Part shown: positions 43,649 through 52,738 of the stretch, one piece after another | Numbering within the stretch: the first letter of the stretch is position 1 | How the letters are laid out: each line of letters opens with the position of its first letter | Notes under the pieces: generated by a model | The model's database searches: none | Told to the model about the DNA's origin: nothing | The model's input: the letters and a program-made list of their open reading frames with translations, nothing else | Assembly (NCBI RefSeq): GCF_036345255.1 | Contig: NZ_CP107783.1 | Coordinates: forward strand, 1,426,001 to 1,490,000 | Length of the DNA stretch: 64,000 nt | Direction: 5' to 3' | From: Streptomyces sp. NBC_00569 | GTDB taxonomy: Bacteria; Actinomycetota; Actinomycetes; Streptomycetales; Streptomycetaceae | Position numbers and translations under genes: made by a program

Positions 43649-44470
43649 ATGACTTCGGAGCTCTCGCTGGAAGGCAGGGTCGCCGTCGTGACCGGGGGGT
43701 CGCGGGGCATCGGCCGGGCCGTCGCCGTGGCGCTCGCGGGTGCCGGGGCGCGGGTGTGTGTGACGGCGCGTGATCCGGACGGGGTCCGCGAGACCGTCGC
43801 CGCGCTGACGAAGAGCGGCGCCGAAGCCACGGGACTGGCCGGGTCCGTCGCGGATCCCGCGCATCTGTGGGAGCTGACGGAGCGGGCGCTCGACGCGTAC
43901 GGACGGCTCGACATCCTGGTGAACAACGCCGCCACCAACGAACCGTACGGTCCGCTGATGGAGGCGGATCCGGAGGCCTGGCGCGAGGCGTTCACGGTCA
44001 ACGTGGAGGCGCCGCTGCGGCTGGTGCAGTGCGCCTGGCGGGCCTGGATGTCGGAGCACGGCGGGGCCGTGGTGAACATCTGCACCGAGGGCGCCGGGCA
44101 CGTCGGCCCCCGTGTGGGCGCCTACGGCACCAGCAAGGCGGCGCTGCTGCACCTGACGCAGCAGCTCGCGGGCGAACTGGCCCCGTCGGTGCGGGTCAAC
44201 TCCGTCTCGCCCGGCCTCGTCCGCACGGAGATGGCGCGCTTCGTGTGGGAGCACGCCGAGGAGTCCGTGGCGACGGGGCTGCCGCTGGGCCGGATCGGGG
44301 AGCCGGAGGACGTGGCCCGGGCGGTGCGCTGGCTCGTGTCGGACGAGGCCGCCTGGGTGACGGGGGCCGACCTCCTGGTGGACGGCGGAACCAGGGTCAG
44401 GGCCGCGTCGCCGGGCCTCACTGATGCCGTCCACCAGCAGCTCCGTCACCGGCTGCCGGGCTCGCCCTAG
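43649..44470 (+). CDS. Short-chain dehydrogenase/reductase
   Basis: A 273-residue classical SDR with AVVTGGSRGIGRAVAVAL (cofactor loop), an Arg after strand 2 (VCVTARDPDG) favouring NADP, LVNNAATNE, the catalytic Tyr-Lys in YGTSKAAL and the substrate-loop Pro in SPGLVRTEM. The expected Ser appears as Thr/Glu in VNICTEGAG, which is unusual. The substrate is unknown. It follows the HD-domain gene and ends four bases before the convergent large SDR gene. Confidence 0.85.
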   Translation: MTSELSLEGRVAVVTGGSRGIGRAVAVALAGAGARVCVTARDPDGVRETVAALTKSGAEATGLAGSVADPAHLWELTERALDAYGRLDILVNNAATNEPYGPLMEADPEAWREAFTVNVEAPLRLVQCAWRAWMSEHGGAVVNICTEGAGHVGPRVGAYGTSKAALLHLTQQLAGELAPSVRVNSVSPGLVRTEMARFVWEHAEESVATGLPLGRIGEPEDVARAVRWLVSDEAAWVTGADLLVDGGTRVRAASPGLTDAVHQQLRHRLPGSP

Positions 44471-44474
44471 GGCA

Positions 44475-45986
44475 TTACCACTTGCCGGGCGCGTAGTCCT
44501 TCAGGAAGACGCCGTACAGGTCCTCGCCGGCCTCGCCGCGGACGACCGGGTCGTAGACGCGGGCCGCGCCGTCGATCAGGTCGAGGGGGGCGTGGAAGCC
44601 CTCGTCGGCGAGGCGCAGCTTGTCGTAGTGCGGGCGCTCGTCGGTGATCCAGCCCGTGTCGACCGAGGTCATGAGGATGCCGTCGGTCTGGAACATCTCC
44701 TGGGCGCTGGTCCGCGTCACCATGTTCATGGCGGCCTTCGCGGCGTTCGTGTTCGGGTGGCCCGCGCCCTTGTAGCCGCGGCCGAAGACGCCCTCCATCG
44801 CCGAGACGTTCACGACGTAGGCGCGTCCGCTCGACGCCTTCTTCGCCGCGTCGGACATCGCCGGGCGCAGCGCGCTGATCAGGATGAACGGCGCCGTGTA
44901 GTTGCACAGCTGGGTCTCGAGGAGCTCCACCGGGGAGATCTGCTCGATCGTCTGCACCCAAGTGTTGCTCTCGACGACGTCCGGGACCAGGCCGCCCGCG
45001 TCGATGGCGCTGCCGTCGCGGTGCCGGGCGACGCTGGCGTTGCCCGCGACCAGGGCGAGATCGGCGACCTTCTGGGCGTCGAGGCCGGAGATACCGGCGG
45101 GCAGCGCGGTCAGGCCGTCGACCGCGCCGGAGTTGAACGCGCCGATGACGTGGTGGGCGGGGAGCTCACCGGCCGGCAGCGGGGCGCTCTCGCCCTCGAC
45201 GAGGGCGGCGTACGCGGAGGGCAGCCGGCGCACGGTCTGCGTCGCGTTGTTGATGAGGATGTCCAGCGGGCCCTGCTCGGCGACCTGCTCGGCCAGCGCC
45301 ACGGCCTGGGCCGGGTCCCGCAGGTCGATGCCGACGACTTCGAGGCGGTCCATCCAGTCGGCCGAGTCGTCCATCGCCTTGAAGCGGCGGATGGCGTCCT
45401 TGGGGAATCGCGTCGTGATCGTCGTGTGCGCGCCGTCACGCAGCAGGCGCAGCGCGATGTACATGCCGATCTTGGCGCGGCCGCCGGTGAGCAGGGCACG
45501 CTTGCCGGAGAGGTCGGCGCGGATGTCGCGCTTGGCGCGGTTCACGGCGGCGCACTCGGGACAGAGCTGGTGGTAGAAGTAGTCGACCTCGACGTACCGG
45601 GCCTTGCAGGTGTAGCAGGAGCGGGGACGCTGGAGTATCCCCGCGAGCCTGCCTTCCTCGACCTGCGAGGACGGCAGGAGGCCCTCGGTCTCGTCGTCGA
45701 TGCGCTCGGCGGAGCCGGTCGCGGTCGCCTCGGTGACGGCCTTGTCGTGGGCGGTCTTCGCGGCGCGGCGCTCCTGGCGGCGGCGCTGCTTCACGGTCCG
45801 GTAGACACCGGCCGTGGCCCGCCGGACCTGGATCGCGTCGGGGTGGTCGACGTCCAGCTTGTCGAGTTCGTCGAGCACGCTCAGGCAGACCGCGAGCCGC
45901 TCGGGGTCGATCCCGGGGCCGAACGACTCCTGTGACACCACCGTGGCGTCGGTGGCGCCCATCGGGCTGTCCTCTGTCATCGTCAT
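44475..45986 (-). CDS. Large SDR protein with zinc ribbon
   Basis: A 503-residue protein. The N-terminal helical, basic region (about residues 30-105) precedes a zinc-ribbon-like element with cysteines in CYTCKARY and LCPECAAVN (about 125-150). An SDR domain follows (about 160-490): ALLTGGRAKIGMYIALRLL, DILINNATQTVRR, VVNVSAMEGVF and a late HPNTNAAKAAM in place of the usual YxxxK. The standard catalytic Tyr is therefore doubtful. It starts at ATG 45986 or ATG 45980. It is similar to actinobacterial proteins of unknown function. A TTGGCG/TATGGT promoter-like pair lies near 46065-46095. Confidence 0.75.
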   Translation of the reverse strand: MTMTEDSPMGATDATVVSQESFGPGIDPERLAVCLSVLDELDKLDVDHPDAIQVRRATAGVYRTVKQRRRQERRAAKTAHDKAVTEATATGSAERIDDETEGLLPSSQVEEGRLAGILQRPRSCYTCKARYVEVDYFYHQLCPECAAVNRAKRDIRADLSGKRALLTGGRAKIGMYIALRLLRDGAHTTITTRFPKDAIRRFKAMDDSADWMDRLEVVGIDLRDPAQAVALAEQVAEQGPLDILINNATQTVRRLPSAYAALVEGESAPLPAGELPAHHVIGAFNSGAVDGLTALPAGISGLDAQKVADLALVAGNASVARHRDGSAIDAGGLVPDVVESNTWVQTIEQISPVELLETQLCNYTAPFILISALRPAMSDAAKKASSGRAYVVNVSAMEGVFGRGYKGAGHPNTNAAKAAMNMVTRTSAQEMFQTDGILMTSVDTGWITDERPHYDKLRLADEGFHAPLDLIDGAARVYDPVVRGEAGEDLYGVFLKDYAPGKW

Positions 45987-46181
45987 CGCCGCTGCGTTCC
46001 TCGCGTCACTCGGACCGCGGCGTGCTGTGAGTGACCGCGGATGCTCCCAAAAGGCGGAACCATACAACCTGCTGTCGACATTCCGCCAAGTGGGCAGTTT
46101 ATCCCGCTCCAGGACCGGGCCGGGAACGCCGGTCCTGGACCGCGGTCCGGTACGGCGCCGGTGCGACGCCACCCCTCCCCC

Positions 46182-47588
46182 TCAGAGCCCCCGCTGCTCC
46201 ATCTCGCACACCCTCACCAGGGCAGCGAGTTCCTCGCGGATGCCGGTCGCGAGCACGTCCAGGTCGGGGACCGCGGCCGCGTCGGCGACCAGGCCGTAGT
46301 GCACACGCCCCCGGTACGTGGACACGGCCACGGCGAGGGACTGGCCCTGGGCCAGCGGAGCGAGCGGGTAGACCTCGGTGAGCGGGCAGCCGCCGAGCCG
46401 CAGGCCGAGGCTCGGCAGCGGCACGCTCGTGACCAGGATGTCGAACAGGAGCCGGGCCGCCTGGGCGACGACGGGCCCGCCGATCAGGTGACCGAGCGGC
46501 GGCACGTGGTCGGCGAGCAGGGCCACGGCGCCGGCGCCGCGCTGCGGGCCCGCGTCCTTGTTGTGGTCCATGGCCGTACGCACCGAGCGCAGCCGGGCCA
46601 GCGGGTCGTCCTCGTCGACCGGCAGCTTCACCAGGTAGCCGGAGAGCCGGTTGCCCTGAGGGTGGGCCGTACGGGGACGGCGCCGCGAGACGGGGATCAG
46701 GGCCCGCGGGCGCACCCCTTCGCTGCCGTTGCCGCGCTCGTCGAGCCAGCGCCGCAGGGCCCCGGCCACGACGGCGATGAGGACGTCGTTGACGGTGCCG
46801 CCGACCGTCTTGCGGACCCGGTGCACATCGTCGAGTTCCAGGACGACGCCCTCCGTGCGGCGGGTGCCCGTGGCGTTCGACGAGAAGGCGGCCGAGGTGT
46901 GCACGTCCATGGTGGCGCGGACGACGGCGGTGCCGATGTCGAGGGCCGTGACGGCGCTGGAGGCGCTGTCCCGCAGGAGGCCGGGCAGCTTGCGCGGGTC
47001 GAGGTCGCCGAGCCGGAGGTCACGCATGCCGGGGAACGGCAGCCGGAACCCGCGGGGCGTCTCGGTGGGGGGCGCCGTCCGGGAGACGGGCAGGTCCATC
47101 GGGTCCATCACCCCGGCGGCGAGCGTCAGCGCCCGCAGCCCGTCGGCCAGCGCGTGGTGGAACTTGAACAGGACGGCGAACGAGGTGCCGTCCGCCCCCG
47201 GCAGGACATGTGCCTCCCACGGGGGCCTCGCCCGGTCGAGCGGCCGCTCCATGAGGGCACCGGCCGACGCGTGGAAGTCCGCGGTGGGCTCGTTCAGCCG
47301 TACGTGGTCGAGCGGGTCGAAGTCGGGTACGGGCACGCGCGCCGCGCCACCCACGGGGATCCGCACCCCTTGGATGCGCATCCGCAGTCCGGGGACGGCG
47401 GGGGCGCGGGCGGCGAGGAGCTCCACCGCGTGCCGGGCGTCGCCCGGCGACGTTGCGGCGAACACTCCCAACGCGCCCAGGTGCATCGGGTGTTCGGCGG
47501 TCTCGATGTTCCAGAACGCCAGGTCGAGTGGCGCGAGGAGGTCCGGGCTCGGCTCGGGCCGAGAGTGCTGGGACTGCTGAGAGTTCAC
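46182..47588 (-). CDS. Wax ester synthase/diacylglycerol acyltransferase (WS/DGAT)
   Basis: A 468-residue acyltransferase with the active-site motif HHxxxDG in LFKFHHALADGLRAL, the N-terminal LAPLDLAFWNIETAEHPMHLG, GGTVNDVLIAVVAGALRRWL, and a C-terminal VTSVPLPSLGLRLGG. These match the WS/DGAT family that makes triacylglycerol or wax esters from acyl-CoA, usually membrane-associated. The GTG at 47588 is used. It is monocistronic, with the GH92 terminator upstream. Confidence 0.88.
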   Translation of the reverse strand: MNSQQSQHSRPEPSPDLLAPLDLAFWNIETAEHPMHLGALGVFAATSPGDARHAVELLAARAPAVPGLRMRIQGVRIPVGGAARVPVPDFDPLDHVRLNEPTADFHASAGALMERPLDRARPPWEAHVLPGADGTSFAVLFKFHHALADGLRALTLAAGVMDPMDLPVSRTAPPTETPRGFRLPFPGMRDLRLGDLDPRKLPGLLRDSASSAVTALDIGTAVVRATMDVHTSAAFSSNATGTRRTEGVVLELDDVHRVRKTVGGTVNDVLIAVVAGALRRWLDERGNGSEGVRPRALIPVSRRRPRTAHPQGNRLSGYLVKLPVDEDDPLARLRSVRTAMDHNKDAGPQRGAGAVALLADHVPPLGHLIGGPVVAQAARLLFDILVTSVPLPSLGLRLGGCPLTEVYPLAPLAQGQSLAVAVSTYRGRVHYGLVADAAAVPDLDVLATGIREELAALVRVCEMEQRGL

Positions 47589-47687
47589 TGAGGCCGCTCT
47601 CGCGTCGACGACGGGGGAAAGCAGTCAACCGCTCTCCGGTGATTACGGTCAAGTACGATCAAGCTACACACAGTAAACAACAGATTA

Positions 47688-47718
47688 AGACCCGCCCCCT
47701 CTGTGAAGGGACGGGTCT
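47688..47718 (-). terminator. Rho-independent terminator of the GH92 gene
   Basis: Arms AGACCCG (47688-47694) and CGGGTCT (47712-47718) pair perfectly, with CCCCCT/AGGGA extending the stem. On the minus strand the stem is followed by TTAATCTG and further T-rich sequence, 30-60 bases after the GH92 stop. Confidence 0.8.
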
Positions 47719-47746
47719 CGTGTTGCTGGTGGGGCGTGTGGTGGCG

Positions 47747-50092
47747 TTACTTCAGTGCGGGCGGCGCCGCGTCGGCGGAGGTGCCCCAGGTGGAGGGCTT
47801 GTCGCCGACCGTGAAGGACAGCTCCCGCAGCCCGCGGATGTCGTCCGTCGTCAGATACGTCTTCCCGAAAGCGGTTCCGTCGGCCTGCGCCGACTGGATG
47901 TACCGCGCCGAGTCCGACGTCCCCGGAGCCTTCACCGTGAGGCGGCCCTTCGGGTAGTAGCGCCGGTCGAGGGTCACGTCCACCCGTTCGAAGACCGGGG
48001 TCGACAGGCCCCAGGTGTCCGTGCCGGGCTGGACCGGGAAGATCCCGATCGACGACAGGACGTTCCAGGCGGACATGGTCCCGAGGTCGTCATTTCCGGT
48101 CATGCCGGTCGGGGCGTCCGTGAAGAGCGTGAGCGCCGCGTGCACGACGTCGGTCGTCTTCCAGGGCTGACCGGTCGAGAGGTACGTGTAGGGCGCGATC
48201 AGGTCGGGCTCGTTCTGCGGGTTGTACTTGTCCGCGTTGTAGTAGGCGTACGGACCGTTGACCCACACCTCACGGGCGGTCTTCGCGGGGTCCTGCACCA
48301 GCTGGTCGTACGCGAAGAACGAGTCGAGGCGGTCGTTGGCCGCCTTGGTGCCGCCGATCAGGCCGACCATGCCGGGCAGATCCTGCGGGACGAGCCACTG
48401 GTACTGCCAGGACGTGCCCTCGTGGAAGCCCTCGCTCTGGGCGGGGTCGGCCGGGCCGGTGAAGGCGCCCGCCGCGTCCCGCGCCCGGAAGAAGCCGGTC
48501 GAACTGTCGAAGATCTTCCGGTAGTTCTGCGCCCGCTGCGTGTACCGCGCCGCGTCGTCCTTGTGACCCAGGTCCTTCGCCATCTGCCCGAGCATCGCGT
48601 CGGACAGCGCGTACTCCAGGGTCGCGGAGGCGCCGTGGTCGTAGTCGGAGTCGCCCGGCTTCACATGCGCGCGGTCCTTGATGTACGGCGCGAAGCCGTC
48701 CGCGATGTACTCCTTGTTGGCCTCACGGCCGACCGGCGCGGAGTCGGCGGGCGGGACCCCGTCGGCGTTCTTCTTCAGCGCGCGGTAAGCCTGCTCCTCG
48801 TAGCCCTTGAGCAGACCCTGCTGGTACGCGTTGGTGAGGAACGGGGTGACCGGGTCGCCGGTCATGATGTTCGTCTCGACCGTGCCGTAGCCCCACTTGG
48901 GCAGCCAGCCGCTCTCCTCGTCGATCTTGATGACGGAGATCGCCATGTCACGGGACTCACGCGGCGCGAGCAGCGACAGGAGCTGCGCCTGCGTGCGGTA
49001 GGTGTCCCACAGGGACCAGTTCTGGTAGTACGTGTAGCCCTTGGCCCGGTGGATCTTCTGATCCCAGCCCGTGTAGCGGCCGTCGACGTCGCTGCCTATG
49101 TTCGGCGCGAGGAACGAGCGGTACAGGGACGAGTAGAAGGTGCGGCGGAGCGTGTCGCTGCCGCCCTGCGCCTTGACGTCGTCGAGCCGGTCCTCCCACG
49201 CGGCCTGTGCGGCGTGCTCGACGCTGTCGTACGAACGGCCGCCCTCGGACCGGAGGTTGAGTGCCGCGCCCTTCGCGTCGACGTACGAGATCGCCGTGGT
49301 CGCCTCCACGCTGCGGTCCTTGGAGGTGTCGAAGCGGACGAACGCGCCGCTGCGCTCACCGCCGGCCGTCGACTCCTTCGAGCCCTCGGTGACCGCGTCG
49401 CCCTTCCACGTGCCCGAGGTGGCGAACGGCCGGTCGAAGTGCGTGATCGTGTACACCGTGTACGGCTTGGTGTCCTGGCAGAAGCCACTGCCGGTGATGG
49501 CCGTGCGGACGGTGCGGTTGTCGAGGATCTCGACCTTGGTGTTCAGGGTCTTGTGCAGCGACTGACCGGCATTGATGAGGACGTTGGCCTTGTCGGTGGC
49601 GGGGAACGTGTAGCGCTGCACGCCGGTGCGCTTCGTCGCGGTCAGCTCGGCCTCGATGCCCGTCTTCAGACCGACCTTGTACGAGCCCGGGCTCGCCTTC
49701 TCGTCGTCGTGGCTGAACTCGGCCGCGTACTTCGCGTAGTCGGTCGACGTGATGTCGCCGGTCGTGGGCAGCACGGGCAGATCGCCGCCCAGGCCGCAGC
49801 CGACGCCGGACAGATGCACGGTGGAGAAGCCGCGGATGTGGTTCTCGGAGTAGTCGTAACCCGTGTTGTGCCCCGTGTCGGGCGAGAACTGCACCATGCC
49901 GAAGGGCACGGCGGCGCCCGGGTAGGTGTTGCCCTCGTTCTCGGTGCCGATGAACGGGTTGACCAGATCGGTGAGCCGGCCCTCGTCGGTGGCCGCGGCC
50001 GCCTGGGCCGACGGCACGGCGAGCGCACCACCCAGGAGCGCGGCCGCCGCCACCGCCGTCCCCGCTCCGCGCAGCCGTTGGGTCCATCTCAT
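47747..50092 (-). CDS. Secreted alpha-mannosidase (GH92)
   Basis: A 781-residue calcium-dependent exo-mannosidase. The start is ATG 50092, nine bases after GAGGAGGC, with a signal peptide ending near SAQAAAAT. GH92 hallmarks are VNPFIGTENEGNTYPGAA, FSTVHLSGVGCGLGGDLPVL, NWSLWDTYRTQAQL, GFAPYIKDRAH and GNDDLGTMSAWNVLSSIGIFP with the catalytic acid/base region. GH92 enzymes remove alpha-1,2-, 1,3- or 1,6-mannose from N-glycans or fungal mannan. A LacI-type palindrome lies 26 bases upstream of the start codon, and a terminator follows the gene. Confidence 0.92.
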   Translation of the reverse strand: MRWTQRLRGAGTAVAAAALLGGALAVPSAQAAAATDEGRLTDLVNPFIGTENEGNTYPGAAVPFGMVQFSPDTGHNTGYDYSENHIRGFSTVHLSGVGCGLGGDLPVLPTTGDITSTDYAKYAAEFSHDDEKASPGSYKVGLKTGIEAELTATKRTGVQRYTFPATDKANVLINAGQSLHKTLNTKVEILDNRTVRTAITGSGFCQDTKPYTVYTITHFDRPFATSGTWKGDAVTEGSKESTAGGERSGAFVRFDTSKDRSVEATTAISYVDAKGAALNLRSEGGRSYDSVEHAAQAAWEDRLDDVKAQGGSDTLRRTFYSSLYRSFLAPNIGSDVDGRYTGWDQKIHRAKGYTYYQNWSLWDTYRTQAQLLSLLAPRESRDMAISVIKIDEESGWLPKWGYGTVETNIMTGDPVTPFLTNAYQQGLLKGYEEQAYRALKKNADGVPPADSAPVGREANKEYIADGFAPYIKDRAHVKPGDSDYDHGASATLEYALSDAMLGQMAKDLGHKDDAARYTQRAQNYRKIFDSSTGFFRARDAAGAFTGPADPAQSEGFHEGTSWQYQWLVPQDLPGMVGLIGGTKAANDRLDSFFAYDQLVQDPAKTAREVWVNGPYAYYNADKYNPQNEPDLIAPYTYLSTGQPWKTTDVVHAALTLFTDAPTGMTGNDDLGTMSAWNVLSSIGIFPVQPGTDTWGLSTPVFERVDVTLDRRYYPKGRLTVKAPGTSDSARYIQSAQADGTAFGKTYLTTDDIRGLRELSFTVGDKPSTWGTSADAAPPALK

Positions 50093-50117
50093 GGCGAGAC
50101 CGCCTCCTCGAGTCCTA

Positions 50118-50129
50118 GACAACGTTGTC
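50118..50129. promoter_or_regulatory. LacI-family operator-like palindrome
   Basis: GACAACGTTGTC is a perfect 12-bp palindrome with the central CG typical of LacI/GalR operators, lying in the GH92 leader. No LacI gene is in the window, so the regulator must be encoded elsewhere. Confidence 0.7.
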
Positions 50130-50245
50130 AAAGCGCAGCGCGATCATTCTTCTGTCGCCTGCGTGTACTCGTCAAGAGACTCGACAGCGGGAGCCTGCCC
50201 GCGAGGCGCGGCTCAGGGCCCCCGCCGACGAGATGTCAGGGTCCG

Positions 50246-51466
50246 TCAGGCCACGACCTGTCGGCCCTTGCCCAGCGCGATCACCCCGCCCTTCGACACG
50301 GTGTACAGCTCGGCGTCCCGCTCCGGGTTGACGCCGATGGTCGCGCCCGGCGGGACGTCCACGTTCTTGTCGAGCACGGCACCGCGCACCACGGCACCCC
50401 GGCCGATCCGCACGTTGTCGTGCAGGACCGAGCCCTGGACGACCGCGCCCTCCTCGACGGTGACGCCCGGGGACAGGACGGAGCGGGTGACCTGGCCGCG
50501 GATGACGCAGCCCGGGCTGACGATCGACTGGCCCGCGATGCCGCCCGCGCAGAACTTGGCGGGCGGCAGCTGCCCGGGGTGCGTGTAGATGGGCCAGCGC
50601 CGGTTGTCGAGGTTGAAGGCGGGCTTGTCCGAGAGCAGGTCGAGGTGCGCCTCGTAGTACGCGTCGAGAGTGCCGACGTCCCGCCAGTAGCCGTGCTCGT
50701 GGTGCGTCTCGCCGGGGACGTGGTTGCCGTCGAAGTCGTAGAGCTGGGCGACGCCGCGCTCGGTGAGCATCGGAAGGATCGAACCACCCATGTCATGAAC
50801 GGAGTCGGGCGTCTCGGAGTCCTGCTGCAACGCGTCGACGAGGGTCTTCGTCGTGAAGACGTAGTTGCCCATGGAGGCGAACACCTGGTCCGGGGAACCG
50901 GGGATGCCGGGCGGGTCGGCCGGCTTCTCCAGGAAGCGGTCCACGCGCGTGCCGTCACCGGCCGGCGTGATGATCCCGAACGACGAGGCGTCCGCGCGGG
51001 GTACACGGATGCCCGCGACCGTGACGCCCGCGCCGCTCTCGATGTGCTGCTGCAACATCTGACGCGGATCCATGCGATACACGTGATCGGCGCCGAACAC
51101 CGCTATGTAGTCGGGCTGTTCGTCATGGACCAGGTTCAGGGACTGGAGAATGGCGTCCGCGCTGCCGAGGTACCAGCGCGGGCCGAGGCGCTGCTGGGCC
51201 GGGACGGGCGTGACGTAGTTGCCGAGCAGGCTCGACATGCGCCAGGTCGTCGTGACGTGCCGGTCGAGCGAGTGCGACTTGTACTGGGTCAGGACGCAGA
51301 TGCGCAGGATGTCGGCGTTGACGAGGTTGGACAGGACGAAATCGACGAGGCGGTACGTGCCGCCGAAGGTGACCGCCGGTTTCGCCCGGTCGGCGGTGAG
51401 TGGCAGCAGACGCTTGCCCTCCCCGCCCGCCAGTACGATCCCGAGCACCGAAGGTCCACCGCGCAT
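50246..51466 (-). CDS. glgC: Glucose-1-phosphate adenylyltransferase
   Basis: A 406-residue ADP-glucose pyrophosphorylase. The nucleotidyltransferase domain has [40 protein letters not shown] and [11 protein letters not shown]. The C-terminal left-handed beta-helix begins near [15 protein letters not shown]. It makes ADP-glucose for glycogen or maltose-1-phosphate synthesis. The ATG at 51466 (MRGGPSVLG) fits known homologues better than GTG 51484. Three 21-bp tandem repeats lie just upstream, separating it from glgA on the same strand. Confidence 0.95.
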   Translation of the reverse strand: MRGGPSVLGIVLAGGEGKRLLPLTADRAKPAVTFGGTYRLVDFVLSNLVNADILRICVLTQYKSHSLDRHVTTTWRMSSLLGNYVTPVPAQQRLGPRWYLGSADAILQSLNLVHDEQPDYIAVFGADHVYRMDPRQMLQQHIESGAGVTVAGIRVPRADASSFGIITPAGDGTRVDRFLEKPADPPGIPGSPDQVFASMGNYVFTTKTLVDALQQDSETPDSVHDMGGSILPMLTERGVAQLYDFDGNHVPGETHHEHGYWRDVGTLDAYYEAHLDLLSDKPAFNLDNRRWPIYTHPGQLPPAKFCAGGIAGQSIVSPGCVIRGQVTRSVLSPGVTVEEGAVVQGSVLHDNVRIGRGAVVRGAVLDKNVDVPPGATIGVNPERDAELYTVSKGGVIALGKGRQVVA

Positions 51467-51499
51467 CCCAGCCCCCAGCTTCACCTTGAGGATCCAATT

Positions 51500-51560
51500 G
51501 GCCTTGTTGACGGACTACTTGGCCTTGTTGACGGACTACATCGCCTGGTTGACGGACTAT
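51500..51560. repeat. Three 21-bp tandem repeats between glgA and glgC
   Basis: The unit GGCCTTGTTGACGGACTAC recurs at 51500, 51521 and, with three changes, at 51542. The period is exactly two helical turns, so a bound protein would sit on one DNA face. The glgA stop codon (51557-51559) lies in the third copy, and the glgC start is about 34 bases beyond the first. Confidence 0.9.
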
Positions 51561-52720
51561 GTCGCCTTGAGGATCTCGTCGTACACATCGGCCGTGCGCC
51601 GGGCCACGGTGTCCCAGCCGAACTCTCGCTCCGAGCGCTCACGCCCGGCGGCGCCCATGCGGGCCGCCTCTGCGGGGTCGGCCACCAGCCGGTTCAGGGC
51701 CTGCGCGAGCCCGCTCTCGAACGCCCGCGGGTCCCGCTCCTCGTAGGGCACGAGGAGGCCGGTCCTCCCGTCGGCGACGACCTCGGGGATGCCGCCTACA
51801 GCGGAGGCCACGACGGCGGTGCCGCACGCCATCGCCTCCAGGTTCACGATGCCGAGAGGTTCGTACACCGACGGACAGACGAACGCCCGTGCGTGAGTGA
51901 GGAGTTGAACCACCTCCGCGCGGGGCAGCATCTGCGGGATCCAGTGGACACCGTTCCGCAGGGCGCGCAACTCGTCCACGAGGGTGCGGAACTCACGCCC
52001 GATGGCAGGGGTGTCGGGGGCCCCGGCACACAGGACCAGCTGCGCCGACGGGTCCAGCTCCTTGGCCGCCCTCAGGAGATGGGGAACACCCTTCTGCCGC
52101 GTGATGCGACCGACGAAGACGATGTACGGGCGCTCCTGGTCGACGCCGATGCGGGCGAGGACGTCCGTGGCGGGGTCGGGGCGGTAGAGCGCGGAGTCGA
52201 TGCCGTTGTGGACGACGCGGACCCTCGCCGGGTCGATCGCCGGATAGCAGGCCAGGATGTCGTCGCGCATGGCTCCGGAGACCGCGATGACCGCGTCGGC
52301 CGCCTCCACGGCGGTGCGCTCGGCCCAGCTCGACAGGGCGTATCCGCCGCCGAGCTGCTCGGCCTTCCAGGGGCGCAGCGGTTCGAGCGAGTGCGCGGTC
52401 ACGATGTGCGGGATGCCGTGGAGCAACTTGCCCAGGTGGCCCGCCAGATTGGCGTACCAGGTGTGGGAGTGGACGAGTTCGCGGCCTTCGAGCGCGGCGG
52501 CGATGGACAGGTCCACGGAGAAGGTGCGCAGGGCGTCGTTCGCCCCGTCGAGCGCCTGCCAGGCGCGGTGCCGGCGCAGCCCCTCGGCGCCGCCCTCGCC
52601 CCAGGTGTGCACGTCGAGGTCGACGAGGGACCGTAACTCCCTCGCGAGGAACTCGACATGGACGCCCGCGCCGCCGTAGACGTCCGGCGGGTACTCCCGG
52701 GTCAGCAGTCCCACTCTCAT
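51557..52720 (-). CDS. glgA: GT4 glycosyltransferase GlgA (actinobacterial; probable maltose-1-phosphate synthase GlgM)
   Basis: A 387-residue GT-B enzyme with MRVGLLTREYPPDVYGGAGVHVE at the N-terminus and the nucleotide-sugar site VFVGRITRQKGVPHLLRA and PSVYEPLGIVNLEAMACGTA. It is annotated as glycogen synthase, but the mycobacterial homologue makes maltose-1-phosphate from ADP-glucose and glucose-1-phosphate for the GlgE pathway; streptomycete relatives probably do the same. The ATG at 52720 follows GGAGGT. The left end of a TnpB element begins within 20 bases of the start codon, so its native upstream region is displaced. glgC follows after the repeats. Confidence 0.9.
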   Translation of the reverse strand: MRVGLLTREYPPDVYGGAGVHVEFLARELRSLVDLDVHTWGEGGAEGLRRHRAWQALDGANDALRTFSVDLSIAAALEGRELVHSHTWYANLAGHLGKLLHGIPHIVTAHSLEPLRPWKAEQLGGGYALSSWAERTAVEAADAVIAVSGAMRDDILACYPAIDPARVRVVHNGIDSALYRPDPATDVLARIGVDQERPYIVFVGRITRQKGVPHLLRAAKELDPSAQLVLCAGAPDTPAIGREFRTLVDELRALRNGVHWIPQMLPRAEVVQLLTHARAFVCPSVYEPLGIVNLEAMACGTAVVASAVGGIPEVVADGRTGLLVPYEERDPRAFESGLAQALNRLVADPAEAARMGAAGRERSEREFGWDTVARRTADVYDEILKAT

Positions 52721-52738
52721 CGGATACCTCCGTGGATA

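Noticed and set aside
51219..51746. Plus-strand frame encoding a repeated LLTDY heptapeptide across the 21-bp repeats
   Set aside because: The repeat period is a multiple of three, so any frame gives a peptide repeat; the frame is antisense to glgC and glgA and has no initiation site.
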